A stretch of 64,000 nucleotides of DNA from contig NC_088301.1 of the NCBI RefSeq assembly GCF_032854445.1, positions 17,632,018-17,696,017 on the forward strand. The letters run 5' to 3'. Under the pieces are notes generated by a model, which was not told where the DNA came from, ran no database searches, and worked only from the letters and a program-made list of their open reading frames with translations. The position numbers were made by a program, and so were the translations under genes. The stretch comes from Liolophura sinensis (lineage: Eukaryota > Mollusca > Polyplacophora > Chitonida > Chitonidae). Each line of letters begins with the position of its first letter. Position 1 is the stretch's first letter. Positions 25,301 to 31,300 of the stretch are shown here, piece after piece.

Positions 25301-28300
25301 AAAAACATATAGAGTAAAACCAGAACGGCGACTAAAGTGTGGTACCTGGCAAATGGTTACACTTAACGTTTTAGTGATGCATGAAAGACGCAGTCAGTAT
25401 AAAATTGTTGACAATAATACAGCTTCCCTTAGCTTTCGGTAAAATTTGGTTTCCAACAAATGCATGTGTTATTTTGTATTTCAAAAAGACAAAACTACAT
25501 AGCCTTAAACAAATTATATGGAAGCTTTCTACAAATTCCACCACAAGTGCATGGAATAAAATAAAGGAAAAAATCAAATAATATTATTAAAAAAATAATA
25601 ATGTCGCCTGTGAAATGACGTGCTTTGCAGAATGTAGAAACAACACGTGGGGGAAAGATTGCCAAGAGAAATGTGGGAACTGTTACGATAAAACTGAGTG
25701 TAACGCTGTCATTGGTGAATGCCCTGTAGCGACGGGGAATCCCCGGTGTGACCTTGGATATACCGGAACTGATTGTGTAAAAGGTGAGTATGCTGTTATT
25801 TAGCGTTCTGCACTTTTCCGCCTTTTCTTGAACTAAGTTGTTGAAATTATGTTTCAAAAAGAAATACAACAATTTTAACCCTTTCTTAGTTCAGCCTAAC
25901 TACCCTGCAATATGGAAAGCTTATATCTGACTGGCATTCGTGACCTTTCCTACAATTTTCTTTTGAAGCTGTCCAAAAGAGAATCATTAAAGTCACTCTG
26001 TGTTCCTTCAAAAACATCGGTGCTAGATTTGTGGATTATATGTTACTATTCCTGTAACACTTACAGCTTTGCAATTTACGTTTACCGTGAAAAAAATAGG
26101 CACAACCTGTATGTGCCCCTTAAACAAAAACTATGTACATTTTAAGGGCTCACAGGGCTCAATAATTGTTGCAATGTTACCGCATTGTATAGTATTAGTT
26201 ACAAGGTTACTCAGTGAGAGGATACTCAAATATATGGTGTTAATAATCCTCTTACTGGGCGAGGCGTCAGTCGTAACGAATTTACCCGACAAAGTCGCAT
26301 CAATTCAGTGCAAAAAGCAGATGTATAGTCCAATCGCTCCATCGATATGACCATAACATGACTCAAGACAGGGAGATAACCTACATACAAGACACATTTG
26401 ACGTAGTCTGCAGGAATTGAGAATGTATCTGTACCCCTGGCGACTTTTTGCCCAATGAAAAGCGGAGTATTTTGTCTGATCCCAGATATTGCAACAGACA
26501 GGTTAATCCAAAAGTTGAAGCTTGACTTCGATTCCATTTAGTCATCCAACACTGAGGGATAACATGAGGCTGCTGTTGTTTACTGTCGAAAGAGCAGCCT
26601 AGGCCCCATGACCCCCAACTATTAACAATTATTGCCTAAATGCCTGGGCATGTTATCCCTCAGAGGTATATGACTACATAAAATCCAAGTTAAACTTCAG
26701 CTTATTAATAATGCTCGCTTAACTTTTTTTGTAGTCTGTTACGCCATACCTTTAAGAGGTCCCATGAGCTTTTGAGATTAAAACCTGTTACGACACAAAC
26801 TGTCTGTATTATAAAGAGATGGCTTGTTCGAAATACACGACAGTTTAGCCGCACAAAAAAGTAACAAAAACCAGCAGATTTTATTTTACAACAATTTATT
26901 AGCTTAGCAAGAACAGATAATAAGACTTATACAAATACTAAAGTACTTAAATTTATCAAGAAAGGATAGCAGTATCTATACAAATACTAAAGTACTTACG
27001 GTGTTAAGTCCAAACAGACGCATATATTCCACAATATATATACCACACAGGCATAAATGCTCAGAGGCAAATTCACAAGAGGGAAAATCCACAGTACAAC
27101 TGAGTGTATGACGAAATATACACAAAATTCCACAGACAGGGTCCGTGTACTAATAAGCACTGTGTATACAAGATCACAAATTAAACATACAAGTTCAGAC
27201 TGAACAAGTGCTCGGTGGAGATAGGATATAACAAAGCCAGAGGCTATAGAGACACCAAAATTCAGCACAAAAGGCCTACTAAAGTAATACACAGCGAAAG
27301 CATCCAAACTCTAAATAATTCTCCGTTCTCCGCTCTCTGTTCTCTCCCGTCTTATATAGCCTGGTGAAATTGTCCAGAATAAGAAAATTCCTGAACACTT
27401 GATGTAAACAAACAGGAACCGAACTGAGCGCATTCTGGAATATTCTAAGGTAGAGACAGACAGCACTCTCCGAACTCAGCACATGTAAACAGTGGCAAGC
27501 CACATTTAGAAACTGACGGCAGTCGCGCACATAACAAACAAAAGAAAAAACACCAAAACTGAATCAGAATGTCACCTTCACTTGTATTTATTTGGACAAA
27601 GTATTAAATTAACCTATGTTTGTTCTCTTCCGAGCAGGTTTACAATTACGTTAACACAGCATTTGCACATCCTGTGGCGTCTTTCTTGATGGGTTTGTTA
27701 TTTTACCTTGCAAAAGTACACTCTGACCACCAACCGGCGGTTTTCGTAATTCTGTCAATAGGTAATGAACACGGGTTGGCCTTTGAAACAGAGGCTGCCA
27801 TCACACTATGAAGCTTATATTTACTAACATCTATTCCAGACCGAAGCAAGCAAATTTTCAACCACCTACAAATTGTGTCTTTACTGACTTTAAAAATGAG
27901 ATTTAACATAACCGATGAATTGTTTGGTTTCACTCTTTCTAAGACTATTTGTGCGCTTAATATATTTTACTAGCGCCGTGCATACACAAAGTCTCCTATC
28001 TGTTGGATTGGCCTTGACGCTCATATTTGGAGGATAATGTCCAGGTCTGCTCTTTTTTCAAGTCCGAAGCAGTGAAACTAAACGTAAACGTACCAACATT
28101 TGTGTGCATATTTTTAATGTCTAACAAATGAATTATTTGACCTCTAACCGCAGTCATAAGCGCAATCAATATTGCCGTCTTAATGGTCAGATCTTTGAGC
28201 TAAATAAATATCACTGACAATAAACTTTTAATGAAGCACAACACGTTAGTGACACCCCATATTTCTGAATATATTCGGTTAGGAGGCGAAAAATTGAAAA

Positions 28301-31300
28301 TGGTCATCATAGATCTTACTGAAGGGCTCCAGCTGTGCGAAAATGCAGATCTACAGAAATATCTCCTGGCACTGAATCTGTTTGTTGCCTATTGCAAAAA
28401 TCCGGGCATCTGGACACATAGGTGTTGTATTGTTTATTAGTTCCTGGTTTCCAGGAAAATGTAGAATGAAATCGACAGCGTGTGTTGAAATGTTCTGGTT
28501 TTTAACAGATCTCCTGACAAGCTGGATGCTAAGAATTTCAGTTTCCCCTGAAGGGGGTGCAGGGCTGAGCTATGGGAAAAAGTCACTAGATCCGTCCTTT
28601 GTGGAAAAAAACAATGGTACCGCTGTAAGCATGTGAAGCAGGAGAGAAAACCAGGCTTTTATAAGCCAGGCAGGGTCTATGAAGATGCTGGTCTCCCCAT
28701 CTTCCTTAATCTGTTATAGGCACGCTGGGATGAGGCTGAAAGGTGAAAATGGGTATAAATAAATGTTACACCAAGAGGCTGTAAAGGCATTTACATGAAC
28801 AGCATGCACATCTCTTTGCCAAAAGACATACTTGTCCAACTTTAGCATTTAGACGAGATACAAACAATTCGATCTCTGGCTTCCCAAACCTCATCACAAT
28901 TTCCTAATAGCCAACTCAATGGACTAAAGAATCGGTGTGTAGAACTGAGTGTCGAAGGATGTCCGGCATTTGCTTCACCTTGATTTCTTGTTGACATTAC
29001 ACCCACCTTGACATAAATTTCTCGTGCTACATGTATATCCTCTCTTCAGCAATTTTTTTCTCTCTCCTTGCTGTTCTTATATATTTCAATTTTGTGAATT
29101 TACCTCACGGCGAAGAGAAATTGGCAAAATATCAGGGCCCGTATTCATAAAGACAATTAAGCATTTTTTGATGCTAAAAAGTTCTTTTAAACCCACTAAA
29201 AATTCTTAAATTGATTAACGTACTTAAGCGCCATCCATAAAAGACGTAAGTGTTAGGGATTCTTAAGTTATAAGTGCGCCCCTAGCCACCTTTATCTTTC
29301 TCTTAAATTCTTAAGAACTTTTTAACCAACAACATGGGGAACGTTCAACGAAAACGACGTCACTTTAAGGAAAGAAGAGATTGTTTGGGTTTCGTTTGGA
29401 TGCTGCACAGAATCACTAGTTAGGGATAATGGTGTAAGTGGATCGAACAGAAACTGTGCACTTAATCCAATGCAGTAAGTGTTAATTACTCTTCGTTTTT
29501 CGGCAACTAGGAAAATACAGCTGTGCAATGGTGATGACATGAGAGTCTCACAGCCGACTTTATCTAGGGCTATCACAGCTACGGTAAGAAGCCTGTTTTC
29601 ACTCTTGTCAGTGGGGGATTCGTACAAACCACTGCTCCTAACACATATGAAAACGAATTTGTTAATCTGCACCATTACCACTGTATTAACGTTCAATTTG
29701 TTGTCGATACGAAGTACAACATTCTGGACATTGTCGTAAAATGGTAAGGGTCTACACATGACATTCGAATTCTGACTGAAAATGGACTGAGACAGGTTTC
29801 TGAAAACCACCACACACCCATTTAAAATCTGATCGGAGATAGCGGGTATCCATCTAAACGCTGGCTTCTTACCCCTTTCCTCAGGTCACAACCCGGCCCT
29901 CAAATTATTACAAGAGGTGTATCATTGTAATATCTCCAGATTGCTGCCAGATCTTCTCCACTATATCGTAACGTGTAGTAACAAAAAAGTAAGAGTAAAA
30001 CATAAGTGAAAAAGAAGTGGCGTAACAAATATGTCAGCAGTTGTCAATCACAGCTATAGTCACTTTTGCTTCTTGAGGTGCACAGGTTCTTGCACTGAGA
30101 CACCGACATACATTAAGTGATCCTTTGTTTTATAAGAAATTCTTGTGTTGTTTTGTATCGGAAAGACGAAAACTATATAACCTTTTCCAACACCTATGGA
30201 AGCTTTCTACGATCTCCACCATGCAACATGACATATATAGTTTTAGGTTTCTGTATGACATGTGGAAAAAGATACAAGCATAAAGCCTTTTCTAAAAAGA
30301 TAATCACTGTATGCGACCGTCCGTTTCTCTGTTACACGAAGTGAGATATACCTGATTTTGATCTGTTTTCTGCCTTGTCATAGTCTCCATCACACGTATA
30401 TAGACGCTCAGATACACCCACGGCGTAAGAGGATCTCTACTTGGGAGTTTATCACTCTCATACTGATAGCATTTCATCACTACTTGTATCGGTGTTTAAT
30501 CAAACTGGTCACCGCTACATAGACGTCAAAGGCATCAAAGACTTTTTTCAGTTCCATCACATACATAAATTTCTCTGTAATAACATCTATGTGAAATTTG
30601 TGAAAACCATATATCAACATTGTAAAGATATTCCGATTGGTACCAGGTGTGCCGCCCTTTTGGCTGACCTATACCTCTTCTCGTATGAATACGACTATGC
30701 AACTATTAAGGAGTAACAGCTCACCAAGCCCAATATTGCCCATTTACTAAACGGTATATTGATGATCCGCTATTTTTTTAAACAAAAGGTTGTGAAAGAT
30801 ATAGGTCCACCTTTGCTCAATTTAAAGGAAAACACAGACTGTCCAGATAGTACATCTTATCTGGACCTATATTTGTACAAAGACAAAAACGAATATCTCT
30901 CTCGCAGACCATAAAAGAAGAGAGATGGTTTCATTATAAATTATACATTATAAATACTTGGTGTAAACTGACGGCCAAAATAAACGTTTCGACTCCGTGG
31001 GTTAAATTTAACCAGACATACGAAATTCATACGAAATTATTGTAGGAAAACATTGTAAGAAGCATGCGGCAAGCGTCATATACGCTCACACGAATTTGCT
31101 TTGAGAACACGAAACAAGTTTAAAAGTTTAAATCACATGACCCATGGATGGCCGAAACTACACACGCAATAAGTGTATAAAAACGTTACACGCAGTGTGC
31201 TGGTCTTGCACGCTGACCAAAAACCACGATTGACTCGTGAACAACGCGAGATGGCCCTGGGTATGGTATCCATAGGAGCCACCCATGCCCATATGGCAAG

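Noticed and set aside
29322-29813. 163-codon minus-strand frame
   Set aside because: Antisense of Harbinger relic 2.
30441-30716. Active retroelement polymerase
   Set aside because: Split by frameshifts and by a Tc1 insertion; the downstream YIDD region is also broken.
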